Shown here in pieces: positions 51,366 to 51,410 of a DNA stretch of 51,410 nucleotides. Source of the DNA: Candidatus Binatia bacterium (GTDB taxonomy: Bacteria > Desulfobacterota > Binatia > HRBIN30); NCBI GenBank assembly GCA_023150935.1, contig JAKLJW010000035.1, positions 7,747-59,156 of the forward strand, given 5' to 3'. A program made the translations under genes and the position numbers. Position 1 is the first letter of the stretch; every line of letters begins with the position of its first letter. The notes under the pieces were generated by a model, which was not told the DNA's origin, did not search any database, and was given only the letters and a program-made list of their open reading frames with translations.

Positions 51366-51410
51366 GTGAAGTTGGACCACGAACGGTTGGACGTTTACCA
51401 GGTGAGCTTG
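51366..51410 (+). CDS. Four-helix-bundle protein (S23/TIGR02436 family), 5' end only
   Basis: Only 15 codons lie in the window: GTG start, then K-L-D-H-E-R-L-D-V-Y-Q-V-S-L. LDHERLDVYQ is the characteristic N-terminus of the four-helix-bundle family related to the 23S rRNA intervening-sequence protein. The gene continues past the right edge. Family members are small (about 120 residues) with no agreed function. Confidence 0.65.
   Translation, partial: MKLDHERLDVYQVSL

Overview
The window is about 51 kb of very GC-rich bacterial DNA (roughly two thirds G+C by eye). It has a Gram-negative envelope gene set (two GT9/GT2 glycan operons, UDP-GlcNAc 2-epimerase), direct glutamine charging (glnS), an LL-diaminopimelate-type aminotransferase, a lipase/acyl-CoA-synthetase fusion resembling mycobacterial Rv1683, and secreted proteins with Thr-Pro linkers, cohesin-like and dockerin-like parts. 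This mix suggests an uncultured deltaproteobacterial-type lineage such as Candidatus Binatota. That placement is inference, about 50% confident.

Layout. 1-4600: hairpin repeats, then a PglW (type 2 BREX) kinase on the minus strand with no other BREX gene in view. 4720-8562: AlaA-type aminotransferase, tRNA-Glu, tRNA-Gln, repeats, then glnS. 8680-22797: two minus-strand envelope-glycan operons (membrane GT-C glycosyltransferases with lumenal beta domains, wecB, two GT9, three GT2) separated by a plus-strand AAA_14/DUF4143 ATPase. 23036-25541: HNH nuclease, folK, aminotransferase, tRNA-Ser. 25707-36655: metabolic genes (hydrolase/AMP-ligase fusion, GH38 mannosidase, TIGR04282 nucleotidyltransferase-like protein, NYN-domain protein, SDR, a PuuD/PuuA-like pair). 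36815-38946: a gene graveyard with a truncated AAA regulator, a truncated AAA_14 ATPase and many repeats. 38947-48298: a DNA-binding-like protein followed by secreted M23-peptidase/cohesin/dockerin and beta-repeat/cohesin/EF-hand proteins, a small membrane protein and a cohesin remnant. 48394-51410: VapBC-type toxin-antitoxin with a 31-bp palindromic operator, a DUF6178 protein, a GTAC-rich tract and the first 15 codons of a four-helix-bundle (S23-type) gene.

The most interesting signal is not a protein. Intergenic regions carry at least 17 copies of a structured hairpin unit. Its outer and inner stems change by compensatory pairs from copy to copy, while an asymmetric internal loop stays fixed (5' GAGNAG, 3' CGTN'TCGA, where N and N' co-vary as T/A, C/G or G/C). 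Units occur singly, nested one inside another's loop, and as inverted pairs. Three inverted pairs sit inside a ~205-bp element flanked in every copy by a matching pentamer (CTAAG or CTTAG), which looks like a target-site duplication. Two of those three insertions lie exactly on the stop codon of a gene.
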